From: an uncultured Odoribacter sp.
Lineage (GTDB): Bacteria > Bacteroidota > Bacteroidia > Bacteroidales > Marinifilaceae
Reading direction: 5' to 3'
DNA: 64,000 bases
Assembly (NCBI GenBank): GCA_910578985.1
Contig: CAJTSF010000006.1
Span: forward strand, 70,108 to 134,107
A program made the position numbers and the translations under genes. Below the pieces are notes generated by a model that worked only from the letters and a program-made list of their open reading frames with translations, had not been told where the DNA came from and searched no databases. Below, piece after piece: positions 1 through 7,610 of this stretch. How positions within the stretch are numbered: the stretch's first letter is position 1; every line of letters starts with the position of its first letter.

Positions 1-1009
1 CCTGAAACGCCTCCTCCTTGTCCGACAGCGCCCGCAGCACCTTGATTTTTTCCCCCTCCTCGTTTTCCGAGAACGTACGCTTCGGAATCTGCTCCCGGTT
101 CTTGCTGATGATGCAATTCGCCGCCTCCACAATCGTCGTCGTCGAGCGGTAATTCTGCTCCAGTTTGAATAGCTTATAATCCGGGTAATCGTTCTTGAAA
201 TTCAGGATATTCTCGATGCGCGCCCCCCGGAACGAATAAATGCTCTGCGCATCGTCCCCCACCACGCACAGGTTCCGGTGCGACTCCGATAGTTTCTTGA
301 TAATCAGATACTGCGAATAATTCGTGTCCTGGTACTCGTCCACTAGAATATAGGAGAACTTCTGCCGGTACTTCTCCAGCACCTCGGGGAAATCGCGGAA
401 CAGGATATTCGCCTGCAACAGCAAATCGTCGAAATCCATCGTATCGCTCTCCTTGCACCGCTGCTGGTACAACTTGTAAATATCCCCCAGTAGCGGGCGC
501 CGGCATGCCGTATCCTCTGACATGATACGCGCCGACTGCGCGTAGCTCTGCGCCACGATAAGGTTATTCTTCGCCATTGAAATCCGTCCCAGCACCACAT
601 TCGGCTTATACACCTTGTCATCCAGCCTCAACTCCTTCACAATCGACTTCAACAGATTCTTCGAATCCTGCGTGTCGTATATCGTGTAACTCGACGTATA
701 TCCCAGCCTCTCCGCCTCGAACCGCAGGATTTTCGAAAAAATCGAATGGAACGTCCCCATCCACAGGTTCGCCGCCATCTGCTCCCCCACCAGCCCCGCG
801 ATACGGCGCTGCATCTCCTGCGCCGCCTTGTTCGTAAACGTCAGCGCCAGGATTTTATGCGCCGGCACCCCCTGGCTCAACAACTGCGCGATGCGGTACG
901 TCAGCACCCGTGTCTTCCCCGACCCGGCTCCCGCAATCACCAGCGCGGGTCCCTCCGTGTTCATCACGGCGGCTTGCTGGCTGCTGTTCAATTCATTGAT
1001 AAAATCCAC
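1..1009 (-). CDS. uvrD: UvrD/PcrA/Rep-type 3'-5' DNA helicase, N-terminal part (cut by window edge)
   Basis: This is the N-terminal 336 codons of a superfamily 1 helicase that unwinds DNA in repair and replication restart. Visible motifs are Walker A AGAGSGKT near residue 30, ALTFTNKAA (motif Ia), GTFHS, the Walker B/motif II run LVDEYQDT, VVGDDAQSIYSFRGA (motif III) and EQNYRS (motif IV). The family is about 750-800 residues long, so more than half lies beyond the left edge. I chose the GTG at 1009 because it gives the usual short leader (MDFINELNSSQQAAV) before the ATP site; no ATG lies nearer. A possible -7 element TAATTTTG lies at 1039-1046 on the minus strand. The gene is divergent from the next one. 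Confidence 0.93.
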   Translation of the reverse strand, partial: MDFINELNSSQQAAVMNTEGPALVIAGAGSGKTRVLTYRIAQLLSQGVPAHKILALTFTNKAAQEMQRRIAGLVGEQMAANLWMGTFHSIFSKILRFEAERLGYTSSYTIYDTQDSKNLLKSIVKELRLDDKVYKPNVVLGRISMAKNNLIVAQSYAQSARIMSEDTACRRPLLGDIYKLYQQRCKESDTMDFDDLLLQANILFRDFPEVLEKYRQKFSYILVDEYQDTNYSQYLIIKKLSESHRNLCVVGDDAQSIYSFRGARIENILNFKNDYPDYKLFKLEQNYRSTTTIVEAANCIISKNREQIPKRTFSENEEGEKIKVLRALSDKEEAFQ

Positions 1010-1114
1010 GTCTTCTGTTCCCGTTGATGATTCGGGAGCAAAATTAAAAATTAATCCCCAAGCCGCCAATAAACGCCGGAAAATTACTAATATTGCATCC
1101 CTAAATGTTCATAT

Positions 1115-2395
1115 ATGAAACACTTGTACATCATCCTCCTTCTCCTCACCGCCCTTCTCACTGCCCGTGCGCAACAGGCTCAACCCGGCATCAATATCAG
1201 CGGTGCGGGTAATACCGCGTACAAAGAACTCGACGATATAGGTCCCCTCTATGCCATCCAATCCCCCAGCCCCCACGGCAGCATCATATTCACCCCCGGC
1301 GGCGACGCCTGGCACTTCTCCTGGACCTACGAAGGCACCCTCCAGCCCGTCACACCCTATGACGACTCCACCCGCTACGCCTTCCCCAACCGCGGCGACG
1401 GTCATTACACCCTCACCGCCACCCGCCCCGACGGCACCCGCGAAGAACGCGCCTTCATCATCACCCACATCGACTTCTCATTCGAGACCGAACTCGCCAA
1501 CGAACTCGACTGCCGATACATCGACATCCGCCTCAAATATACCGAACTCCCCACCTACGGCGCCCTCAGCAAAACCGAAGGCGTTGAATACTGGGTAAAC
1601 TGGGGCGGCAAAGACCGCGGACCCTTCGACGGTCAATACGCCCTTGCCATCGACCTCTCGCGTCAAATCAGCCAACCCGTCGCGGGTGAACACCATGACG
1701 TTTCGTATTCCGTCCGCATCATCGACCGCTTCGGCTTCATGTGGGAAAGCCCCATCGGCATCTACACCTCCGTCATTCCCAAGGCGGAACTCGAACTTAA
1801 ACTCGGCAATACCGTCGATGTCGTCGGCGAGGTCCACGGCGAAATGGGGCAGGCGCCCCTCGAGGTCGCATACCACAACAACAGCGACAACGCCCACCGC
1901 TACGAATGGCTCCTCTACCGCGACACCGTCGAGATGACCGCTCCCGCCCTCGTCTGGACCGACAGCCTCATCGGCGGACAGGTCATCGAAACCTTCGAGC
2001 CGCCTCTCTACACCTACGCCCACCCAGGACACTACAAAGTCCTCCTCATCGCCGAAAACGAAACGAGCAAATGCCGCGACACCTCCGACGCCGCCTACGT
2101 CCACGTCGTCGAATCCCTTCTCGAAGTCCCCAATGTATTCACCCCCAATGGCGATGGCAAGAACGACATCTTTATGGTCCGCGCCCTCTCCATCCAGTCC
2201 TTCCACGGCGTCATCCTCAACCGCTGGGGGCGTCAAATCTACGAATGGCACGACCACACCGATGGCTGGGACGGACACATCCACGGCAAACTCGCCAACC
2301 CTGGCACCTACTACTACGTTATCACCGCCCGCGGCCGCGAGCGCGTCTCCCCGCCCCGCTACATCAAGAAAGGCGCCCTCATGCTCATCCGCTGA
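1115..2395 (+). CDS. Secreted protein with gliding-motility/T9SS type B C-terminal sorting domain
   Basis: The 426-residue protein starts with a clear signal peptide (about residues 1-20, ending TARAQ). The middle looks like PKD/Ig-type beta modules (for example the APLEVAYHNNS and GHYKVLLIAEN stretches). The last ~85 residues have the CHU_C/TIGR04131 signature: VPNVFTPNGDGKND, then ILNRWGRQIYEW, DGWDG, and GTYYYVI. That domain is known as a type B signal for export through the type IX secretion system. The inference is a cell-surface or released protein; no enzymatic domain is visible. It is transcribed alone, followed by a hairpin and an insertion sequence. Confidence 0.85.
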   Translation: MKHLYIILLLLTALLTARAQQAQPGINISGAGNTAYKELDDIGPLYAIQSPSPHGSIIFTPGGDAWHFSWTYEGTLQPVTPYDDSTRYAFPNRGDGHYTLTATRPDGTREERAFIITHIDFSFETELANELDCRYIDIRLKYTELPTYGALSKTEGVEYWVNWGGKDRGPFDGQYALAIDLSRQISQPVAGEHHDVSYSVRIIDRFGFMWESPIGIYTSVIPKAELELKLGNTVDVVGEVHGEMGQAPLEVAYHNNSDNAHRYEWLLYRDTVEMTAPALVWTDSLIGGQVIETFEPPLYTYAHPGHYKVLLIAENETSKCRDTSDAAYVHVVESLLEVPNVFTPNGDGKNDIFMVRALSIQSFHGVILNRWGRQIYEWHDHTDGWDGHIHGKLANPGTYYYVITARGRERVSPPRYIKKGALMLIR

Positions 2396-2483
2396 CGTGC
2401 GCCCTCTCCCTGTCTCTTCCCCCCCCCTCCTCGGGGCGTGTCGCCGGGTTGTCGTCGGTTGCGCTTTCCTGCATGACGGCTTT

Positions 2484-2506
2484 CCGCATCGTGTGCGTCG
2501 ATGCGG
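2484..2506 (+). terminator. Hairpin downstream of the T9SS protein gene
   Basis: CCGCATCG at 2484-2491 and CGATGCGG at 2499-2506 form a perfect 8-bp stem with a 7-nt loop. There is no T-tract, so termination is only possible. The insertion sequence target site begins 10 bp further on. Confidence 0.4.
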
Positions 2507-2516
2507 ATTGTGGGCA

Positions 2517-2524
2517 GAAATATG
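2517..2524. repeat. Left target-site duplication of the insertion sequence
   Basis: GAAATATG here is repeated exactly at 3948-3955, directly flanking the inverted repeats of the element. Eight-bp duplications are typical of ISL3-family transposition. Confidence 0.9.
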
Positions 2525-2538
2525 GGGGCAGTAGAAAA

Positions 2539-3531
2539 TCAGTGGGGATATGCATAAAGGTTTGCGATACGGAATAGGAAGAACTTCTTGTCTGCTACCC
2601 CTCTTAGGTTTGCTCTGAACAATTTGATTTTAGCATTGAAAGATTCCGCCATTGCATTAGAAGATCGGTTGTTGTAGAAGTTTAGAATTTCATCGTAATG
2701 CTCGTGGAAAGTTGCGGCAATGACGTTGAATGAATGGATTCCTGCTTCCTCCACCTTATTGTACCATCTGGCCATCGACAGACGTGCCGCATCTTTGATT
2801 GTGTTCTTTGAGAATATCATGCGCAAAGAGTGACAAAGTCCGTATGCCTTCTGTATGTCCGGGTATTCCTCAAACAGTATTTCCGCCCGTTGCTTCTGCC
2901 TGTCAGTCCATTTATCGGCAGACTTGAACAGCAGATATCGTGACCGGATGAGCAGTTCCTTGCGGGTGTCGCCATTAGGGTATCGGAACGGAACATAGTC
3001 CTTTCCGCACATCCCTGCTTCTTCCATTTCATCGTTGGCCTGTTGTATGGCATCCCAGCGGTGCTTGATTCTAAGCTCCTGTACAGCGTCACAGGCAAGC
3101 CTCTGGATGTGAAACCGGTCAATGACGCGACCGGCTTTAGGGAAAGCCGTACGGACAATTTTACGCATTGAATCAGACAGGTCAAGCGTTACTTCTTCGA
3201 CCGCATTTCGTTTCTCCTCGTCAATACGCAGTAGTACAGCGGTAACATCTTCCGACTTTGTACCCGCCACGACGGCCACTAATGACCGCTCTCTTGTACG
3301 GGCATCGCGGTTGGTGACAAAGGTGTATAACTCGCCATTGGATAGTGAGGATTCATCTATTGCCAACCGCGGACCAATATTGTCGGAAAACAGCAGCCAT
3401 TCATCAGCGTGTCCAAGCTGGTCCCAGTCGCGATAACCGCTCAGGGACTCCTTATATTGTTTTTCAAACGTATGGCTCTCTATATGATAGAATTCCTCAA
3501 GCGTACGGCAGGTCACCGGGGATGTCTCCAT
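2539..3531 (-). CDS. ISL3/ISAon1-type DDE transposase (orfB)
   Basis: This 330-residue protein is the catalytic part of the element's transposase. It resembles the DDE_Tnp_ISL3 group: a first acidic motif in AIDESSLS near residue 55, a second in KAGRVIDRFHIQRL near residue 138, and a C-terminal segment ending NNRSSNAMAESFNAKIK with the likely third acidic residue. The stop lies 14 bp inside the left end of the element. Its ATG at 3531 lies inside the 3' end of orfA in the +1 phase, and an in-frame TAA lies just upstream. It is therefore made either by re-initiation coupled to orfA or by a +1 (or -2) shift. I favour coupling. Confidence 0.9.
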   Translation of the reverse strand: METSPVTCRTLEEFYHIESHTFEKQYKESLSGYRDWDQLGHADEWLLFSDNIGPRLAIDESSLSNGELYTFVTNRDARTRERSLVAVVAGTKSEDVTAVLLRIDEEKRNAVEEVTLDLSDSMRKIVRTAFPKAGRVIDRFHIQRLACDAVQELRIKHRWDAIQQANDEMEEAGMCGKDYVPFRYPNGDTRKELLIRSRYLLFKSADKWTDRQKQRAEILFEEYPDIQKAYGLCHSLRMIFSKNTIKDAARLSMARWYNKVEEAGIHSFNVIAATFHEHYDEILNFYNNRSSNAMAESFNAKIKLFRANLRGVADKKFFLFRIANLYAYPH

Positions 3532-3883
3532 ACGTTTCTTTTAAAAAAGCTCCAAATTTCTTGGAGTAACGTGTGCCTTTGGCTACGACATCAAGATCTA
3601 TCGGTATGCTGAAACTCTTGCCCGTACGGGTATCGGCCCAGCGTCTGCGTCGTATCCGTAGAATTACCTTGTGGTCTCTTATCGGAAAATCTGTGACGCT
3701 GACAGCCTCCATGAAGCCTTTGGATTCAAAATGGATGTCTCCACTTAGTTCAGCATTCATCTTCTCATCGAGACTTATACGTATCTCCGATTCTGTCTGT
3801 TCTACACCGGCAATTGTGAAGTAATCAAGTATCTGCATGGGCAGAACTATCTGCGCCAACATCTGTAAATGTTCGTTTTCCAT
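3497..3883 (-). CDS. ISAon1-type transposase N-terminal protein (orfA)
   Basis: This 128-residue protein is encoded ahead of and overlapping the DDE transposase by 35 nt. It matches the small N-terminal-region protein that accompanies ISAon1-type transposases in Bacteroidota. The C-terminal half is very basic (LRIRRRRWADTRTGKSFSI), as expected for DNA or terminal-repeat binding. No separate enzymatic motif is seen. A T-TTA-AAA heptamer lies near its end in frame, but a -1 slip there would not lead into orfB. Confidence 0.8.
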   Translation of the reverse strand: MENEHLQMLAQIVLPMQILDYFTIAGVEQTESEIRISLDEKMNAELSGDIHFESKGFMEAVSVTDFPIRDHKVILRIRRRRWADTRTGKSFSIPIDLDVVAKGTRYSKKFGAFLKETYGDIPGDLPYA

Positions 3884-3947
3884 GCCACAAAGTTCGATAT
3901 AACTTTTGACTATAAAAAGGCAATACCCACTATTTTTCTACTGACCC

Positions 3948-3955
3948 GAAATATG
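3948..3955. repeat. Right target-site duplication of the insertion sequence
   Basis: GAAATATG is identical to 2517-2524. The pre-insertion site was one intergenic stretch between the T9SS protein gene and tRNA-Pro. Confidence 0.9.
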
Positions 3956-3996
3956 GCGTGACGGGAGGAAGGGGTGGCGTGCGATGCGCGCCGCAC

Positions 3997-4032
3997 AAAA
4001 AAAGACAGTGCCGTAATGAATTTTACGGCACT
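3997..4032 (-). terminator. Rho-independent terminator of tRNA-Pro
   Basis: A perfect 10-bp stem (AGTGCCGTAA 4007-4016 with TTACGGCACT 4023-4032) is followed on the minus strand by GTC and seven T residues (3997-4003). Confidence 0.85.
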
Positions 4033-4047
4033 ATCCCTTTTCGGTAG

Positions 4048-4121
4048 TCGGGATGACAGGATTTGAACCTGCGACAACACGCCCCCCAGACGTGTACTCT
4101 ACCGGGCTGAGCTACATCCCG
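4048..4121 (-). tRNA. tRNA-Pro(GGG)
   Basis: A full cloverleaf can be folded: acceptor CGGGATG/CATCCCG, D arm with GCTC, anticodon loop CTGGGGG with anticodon GGG, T loop TTCAAAT and discriminator A. No CCA is encoded. A -7 element TACATTTG lies just upstream (4133-4140, minus strand). Confidence 0.95.
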
Positions 4122-4241
4122 AATGGGTGCTGCAAATGTACGGGGGAAAAATGGATTATGCAAGCGGAAAAGGGGGAAAAATGCTTTCGCGGGACAAAAA
4201 ATGTTATGCTGGGGGTGGAATGAAAAATAAAAGGGGGATTG

Positions 4242-4274
4242 TTTGGCGGGAATGATTTTTTTGTTTTACCTTTG
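4242..4274 (+). promoter_or_regulatory. Bacteroidota-type promoter of tRNA-Ser(UGA)
   Basis: TTTG at 4242-4245, a 21-bp spacer and TACCTTTG at 4267-4274 match the -33/-7 consensus of the Bacteroidota primary sigma factor. They lie 11 bp before the tRNA. Confidence 0.8.
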
Positions 4275-4285
4275 CGTTTGATTTT

Positions 4286-4370
4286 GGAGGGATGGCAGAG
4301 TGGTCGATCGCGGCGGTCTTGAAAACCGTTGAAGTGAGAGCTTCCGGGGGTTCGAATCCCTCTCCCTCCG
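4286..4370 (+). tRNA. tRNA-Ser(UGA)
   Basis: This is an 85-nt class II tRNA with acceptor GGAGGGA/TCCCTCC, an extended variable arm (GTTGAAGTGAGAGCTTCC region), anticodon TGA in the loop CTTGAAA, T loop TTCGAAT and discriminator G. It lies at the edge of an AT-rich accessory pocket, and such tRNAs are common integration sites. I found no second copy of its 3' end inside the window. Confidence 0.95.
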
Positions 4371-4404
4371 CGATGAATGCTGAAAATCAGCAAATTCAAA
4401 GTAA

Positions 4405-4446
4405 ACACCCAGTTTTACACCCAAGAATGTAAAATTGGGTGTTTTC
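4405..4446 (+). terminator. Terminator downstream of tRNA-Ser
   Basis: A 15-bp stem (4405-4419 with 4428-4442, one G-T pair) with an 8-nt loop is followed by TTTTCG. Confidence 0.8.
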
Positions 4447-4458
4447 GTATTATTTAAG

Positions 4459-4498
4459 AAAACCGCCGACCAATACAGAATCATTGCAGCGGTTTTTT
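4459..4498. terminator. Second hairpin, possibly bidirectional terminator
   Basis: AAAACCGC at 4459-4466 pairs with GCGGTTTT at 4489-4496 and is followed by more T on both strands. It may end transcription coming leftward from the accessory genes. Apart from this hairpin I see no gene between 4371 and 4593. Confidence 0.55.
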
Positions 4499-4593
4499 AG
4501 TATTTCTTCCGGTCTCATTTTTAATAATTGTTATTCATTTATGCAGGGACAAATAGTACTGCTTGTCATTTATGATGCAGACTTATAAGGATA

Positions 4594-4863
4594 TTATTCT
4601 GTAATAAGTTGATACATCGTTGCAATATCCTCCGATGCCGTCTCATTATATTCTGCCCCGTCATTATATAGCCCCATAAGCATAATGACCCTGACATTGG
4701 GAAACAATGCAGGTTCTCTTTCCAGATATGGGAGACTCTCCTCCATACTCTCTTTTGAAACGGCATATTCGGTTTTAGGTATCTTGACGGCGTTGGCGAT
4801 GTAAATCGTTTATCAGGATTGTACGTATCATGTCCAGATTAACCTCTACATTGTTGAAACGCA
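4594..4863 (-). pseudogene. Relic of a uracil-DNA-glycosylase-family gene
   Basis: The minus strand encodes a stretch reading IANAVKIPKTEYAVSKESM, then EESLPYLEREPALFPNV and RVIMLMG, then a broken join to ASEDIATMYQLITE and a stop at 4594. Intact family members, as I remember them, have the order NAVKIPK..EESLPYLE..VIMLMG, a long segment including a YIMTG motif, and EDIA near the end. Here the middle is missing; GYIMTGQN appears only in another frame (about 4660-4680), and a stop precedes the N-terminal part. So there is at least one internal deletion plus frameshifts. The family assignment is from recall of conserved motifs and is moderately certain; the breakage is seen directly. Confidence 0.65.
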
Positions 4864-4873
4864 ATTTATAATG

Positions 4874-5074
4874 TTATCCGTTATAGTTACGTTTTATTTC
4901 GTCAATCGGCTTGCCGCCTATTCCGAAGTTCTCATCCGACAATTCCTTGATGGTGACGGTAAAGAACTGCACCGGAATATGGGTTATTTCGGCGGCTGTT
5001 GCTGTCAGCCGCTCAATCAACCGCTTCTTTTGTTCTGCGGTCAGTTTGCCGCTCTCTATTGAAATGTATGGCAT
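4874..5074 (-). CDS. 4-oxalocrotonate tautomerase family protein
   Basis: The 66-residue protein starts MPYISIESGKLTAEQKKRL. Proline directly after the initiator Met is the catalytic base of this family, and the length matches the small (60-75 residue) tautomerases that work as oligomers. The EQKKRLIERLT helix and the FFTVTIKEL strand follow the family plan. The natural substrate cannot be told. It lies in the minus-strand accessory run, 13 bp downstream of a membrane protein gene. Confidence 0.85.
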   Translation of the reverse strand: MPYISIESGKLTAEQKKRLIERLTATAAEITHIPVQFFTVTIKELSDENFGIGGKPIDEIKRNYNG

Positions 5075-5087
5075 AATTTTAGTTCTT

Positions 5088-5438
5088 TTAATTATGTTTG
5101 TTATTCAGATATTTGCTCATTCCCATTGCTGTCCACCCGATAATCAGATAGACTGAGGCATATATGATAAACCACACTTCCTTAATGTCAAAGAATAGCC
5201 ATGTTCCGGCAAGAAATGCGATAGACGACACCAAAGGAAGACTCCACATCTTCCGTATATTCCTGCCACAACGGAATCCAAGTATGGCGGAATATATCGG
5301 ATTGATAATGAAGAACAATATTATGCACAATGCCATTCCCGAACATCCCGACGCGAATCCTGCCACAGCAAACGGCAGTGCGAACATAATCGCTATTGTA
5401 ACGGCAATCCAAGTTATGATTACTTTGCGACTTTCCAT
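5088..5438 (-). CDS. Small four-helix integral membrane protein, function unknown
   Basis: About 116 residues. Four hydrophobic segments are visible: ITWIAVTIAIMFALPFAVAGF, ALCIILFFIINPIYSAILG, LPLVSSIAFLAGTWLFF and WFIIYASVYLIIGWTAMG, with a basic loop (RCGRNIRK) between the second and third. I start at the ATG 5438 (MESRKV); an upstream TTG in frame is less likely. I do not recognise a family with confidence. It is in the same orientation as the tautomerase and esterase genes and may be cotranscribed with them. Confidence 0.7.
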   Translation of the reverse strand: MESRKVIITWIAVTIAIMFALPFAVAGFASGCSGMALCIILFFIINPIYSAILGFRCGRNIRKMWSLPLVSSIAFLAGTWLFFDIKEVWFIIYASVYLIIGWTAMGMSKYLNNKHN

Positions 5439-5496
5439 AGCAGCATACAATTATTAGCGGTAAAATCCGAATGTGAACTTAATTGTTTGAATTCGT

Positions 5497-6279
5497 TCAT
5501 ATCTTGTTTCCGTAAAAGATTAAGTATTTCCGAATATTGCTTTTGACATATTGAAGATTATGATGTCCGGGCGATATATGATGCTCGACGCAGATTCCAT
5601 GTGATATTAATTTCTTGGACAATGATTCCACCGCATTGTTGAAACCACCCTCATCTTCATCCCCTGCATCAAGAAACCACTCTTGCTTTTGATGTAGCTT
5701 TTCAAATCGCTCGAACTCCAGAGGATTGTTTTTATGAAAACTGTGTTCGTTCCCATAATAGGGAATATCCGATAGGGCAAGTTCAGTTTCTATAGCAGGC
5801 ATATGTCCACCTATCCTGGAAAATAGTTCGGGGTATTTTAAGCCGTAATGGATTGCTGCAAATCCTCCGGCAGAACACCCTCCTACATATCTTCCCTTTC
5901 GAGAGGCTATTGTATTGAAATTCCCATCAATATATGGAATAATTTCTTGGATAAAATAATCCTCATATCTACCGACATCTATCACATTATTACCTATCTT
6001 TTCCTGACGTGCAATCTTGGCTGAGTTCAGACCACGGCTATTATCCATTCGTGGACAAACGATTATCATCGGTTCTATTTTGGATGCGGCAATCAGTGAA
6101 TCTGTCAATTGTGCCAAACCTAGCTGCTCGATAAAAGACTCATCGCCACTTCTTCCATGCAGAAAATATAATACAGGGAATTTACCACCATACCTGTATT
6201 CGTCAGGAAGATAGACCGCGAGAGCCATCCGCTTACTTAGGTGTGTACTGTTGAATAGGATATGTAGAATTTTACTCAT
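5497..6279 (-). CDS. Alpha/beta-hydrolase esterase (PF00756-like)
   Basis: This 260-residue protein is without a signal peptide and so likely cytosolic. It has the esterase-D/enterochelin-esterase-like fold order: FPVLYFLHGRSG (oxyanion-hole strand-turn, ~35-46), nucleophile elbow GGCSAGGFAA (Ser near 136), an acidic candidate in WFLDAGDEDEGG (~205) and a C-terminal histidine in SPGHHNLQY (~243). The substrate is unknown; members cleave esters of sugars, siderophores or S-formylglutathione. Its base composition is AT-rich like its neighbours, suggesting shared acquisition. It is separated by 18 bp from the upstream nucleotidyltransferase gene, so the two are probably one transcript. Confidence 0.82.
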   Translation of the reverse strand: MSKILHILFNSTHLSKRMALAVYLPDEYRYGGKFPVLYFLHGRSGDESFIEQLGLAQLTDSLIAASKIEPMIIVCPRMDNSRGLNSAKIARQEKIGNNVIDVGRYEDYFIQEIIPYIDGNFNTIASRKGRYVGGCSAGGFAAIHYGLKYPELFSRIGGHMPAIETELALSDIPYYGNEHSFHKNNPLEFERFEKLHQKQEWFLDAGDEDEGGFNNAVESLSKKLISHGICVEHHISPGHHNLQYVKSNIRKYLIFYGNKI

Positions 6280-6297
6280 TTTTCCAGTGTTTAACCA

Positions 6298-6837
6298 TCA
6301 GATAATCATGTTCCCTTTCTTCCATTTATCAATGCTGAAATTCTGCGATATTTCATCCGGGACTGCAAGGTCGAACTTATTGCAGAGCATAAGAATATCC
6401 TTGAGGTCGTTATCATCGAGTTGGTAGCCGGAGTGAAATCTGACTTGCCATTCCGGGGTGATGCAATCAACTTCGAGATTTCCGATGCGTCCTTTGCCTG
6501 AGAATGCTTCTTTCGGAAATGTATCTCCCTCAAACACGAGGTCGCCATTATTGTTGCGCGAAAATATATGCAGGTCTATAATCTTCTCCTTGTCATCTTG
6601 CCAAACAGTATGGTCAAGAGTGGTATATTCCATTACTGTTTCAGTATAGCCATTATTCTTCAGTAGTTTAATTGCACGCTCTTTGTTCCTCTGTTCGATA
6701 AAGATGTCAATATCGTTATGGACGCGCGACTCAAAACCGACCAAAGCATCCACGCCCCAGCCGCCGTCAAGATATATCTGTATTCCTTTTGACCGAAACA
6801 AAGATATTATTTCGACTGCGTTACATTCTTCAACCAT
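6298..6837 (-). CDS. Aminoglycoside/lincosamide nucleotidyltransferase-like protein
   Basis: About 179 residues. The N-terminal core has the nucleotidyltransferase signature IYLDGGWGVDALVG followed by HNDIDIFI, where the two aspartates bind Mg-NTP. A third acidic residue is likely in KIIDLHIF. This is the layout of the ANT(2'')/LnuA-type small transferases (Aminoglyc_resit family), which adenylylate antibiotics. Many family members have unknown substrates, so resistance is an inference only. I start at ATG 6837 (MVEECNAVEI); a GTG two codons upstream is possible. It is the first gene of the leftward accessory run. Confidence 0.75.
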   Translation of the reverse strand: MVEECNAVEIISLFRSKGIQIYLDGGWGVDALVGFESRVHNDIDIFIEQRNKERAIKLLKNNGYTETVMEYTTLDHTVWQDDKEKIIDLHIFSRNNNGDLVFEGDTFPKEAFSGKGRIGNLEVDCITPEWQVRFHSGYQLDDNDLKDILMLCNKFDLAVPDEISQNFSIDKWKKGNMII

Positions 6838-6872
6838 AGACACTTTTGATTAGTGAGTTTTGTTCAATAATG

Positions 6873-6904
6873 AAGGAGTTGCGAACCGAGGTCCGCAACT
6901 CCTT
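6873..6904 (-). terminator. Terminator-like hairpin after the nitroreductase gene
   Basis: A perfect 11-bp stem (AAGGAGTTGCG 6873-6883 with CGCAACTCCTT 6894-6904) begins 8 bp beyond the nitroreductase stop. The T-tract is weak. Confidence 0.65.
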
Positions 6905-6911
6905 ATTATTT

Positions 6912-7517
6912 TCAGTCCACGCGGGTGATGTAGTTCGCTTTGCGGGGTTTGGGTTGCGGGGCTTCCTGGGCGGAGTAGCCGATGATGCAGTTGCCGATGC
7001 CCTCGTAGTCGCCTTCGATGCCCCATTCTTTCAGCAGTGCTTTGCCTTCGGGGAGGTCGAACACCTCCTTGGCGCGGTGTATCCAGCAACTGCCCAGACC
7101 TACGGCATGGGCGGCGTTCATAAGGTTGCCCATGACCAGGGAGCCGTCATAGACGCGGTGGGGGGATTGCCGCTCGGCGAGGACGATGAGGACGACGGGC
7201 GCTCCGTAGAACGGGTCGGTGTCGGCTCCCATGATGCGGGCGTTAAGTTGCGAGAGGCGGTCGCGGACGGCTTTGTTGGTCACCGCTACGATGATGGGGG
7301 ACTGGCGTCCCTTGCCGGTGGGGGCGTAGGTGCCCGCTTCGGTGATGCGGTCAATGAGGGACTTATCGGGCATTTCATCCCGGTAGGCGCGGATGGAACG
7401 TCGGGTTTTCAGGACTTCGAGGGTTTCGTTGGTTTGCATGTCGTTTTGTTTTTGAGTGTTGCCGCAGGATGCCGTCAGGAGCGTCACCACGGCGAGCAAT
7501 AGGAGGTTTGATTTCAT
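6912..7517 (-). CDS. Lipoprotein nitroreductase-family protein
   Basis: The 201-residue protein begins with a lipoprotein signal peptide: basic start, hydrophobic core and lipobox LLTASCG, with Cys near residue 18. The rest is a nitroreductase fold: KTRRSIRAY near the start (FMN phosphate-binding arginines), TYAPTGKGRQSP, then a GLGSCWI turn and GDYEGIGNCIIGY. Nitroreductases are FMN enzymes and usually cytosolic. Here the domain should be exported and lipid-anchored, which is odd for a flavin enzyme that needs NAD(P)H. The substrate is unknown. It is divergent from prfA; a -7-like TACTTTTG on the minus strand lies at 7551-7558. Confidence 0.87.
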   Translation of the reverse strand: MKSNLLLLAVVTLLTASCGNTQKQNDMQTNETLEVLKTRRSIRAYRDEMPDKSLIDRITEAGTYAPTGKGRQSPIIVAVTNKAVRDRLSQLNARIMGADTDPFYGAPVVLIVLAERQSPHRVYDGSLVMGNLMNAAHAVGLGSCWIHRAKEVFDLPEGKALLKEWGIEGDYEGIGNCIIGYSAQEAPQPKPRKANYITRVD

Positions 7518-7580
7518 GGAATTGTTGTTTTGATGGTTTTTAATTCATGGCAAAAGTAAGAAATCTTTGTATATCTTCAT

Positions 7581-7588
7581 TACCTTTG
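7581..7588 (+). promoter_or_regulatory. -7 element of the prfA promoter
   Basis: TACCTTTG lies 22 bp before the prfA start. A matching -33 TTTG at normal distance is not obvious. Confidence 0.55.
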
Positions 7589-7610
7589 CCGTGTAATAAA
7601 AGTGTGTTAG

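Larger units (their letters stand above)
2525..3947 (-). mobile_element. Complete ISL3-like (ISAon1-type) insertion sequence, 1423 bp
   Basis: The ends are imperfect inverted repeats of about 25 bp: the left starts GGGGCAGTAGAAAA and the right, read inward, GGGTCAGTAGAAAA. They share AGTGGG further in and begin with GG as ISL3 members do. The element is flanked by an exact 8-bp duplication, GAAATATG. It carries two overlapping minus-strand reading frames, a short N-terminal one and a DDE transposase. Both are open over their whole length, so the element looks recent and potentially active. It sits in an intergenic gap and breaks no gene. Confidence 0.92.

Noticed and set aside
3535..3545. -1 programmed frameshift at the T-TTA-AAA heptamer in the insertion sequence
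   Set aside because: The DDE frame is in the +1 phase relative to orfA, so a -1 slip would enter the wrong frame.
4350..4370. Attachment-site duplication of the tRNA-Ser 3' end
   Set aside because: No second copy of the last ~20 bases of the tRNA was found at the other edge of the accessory pocket.
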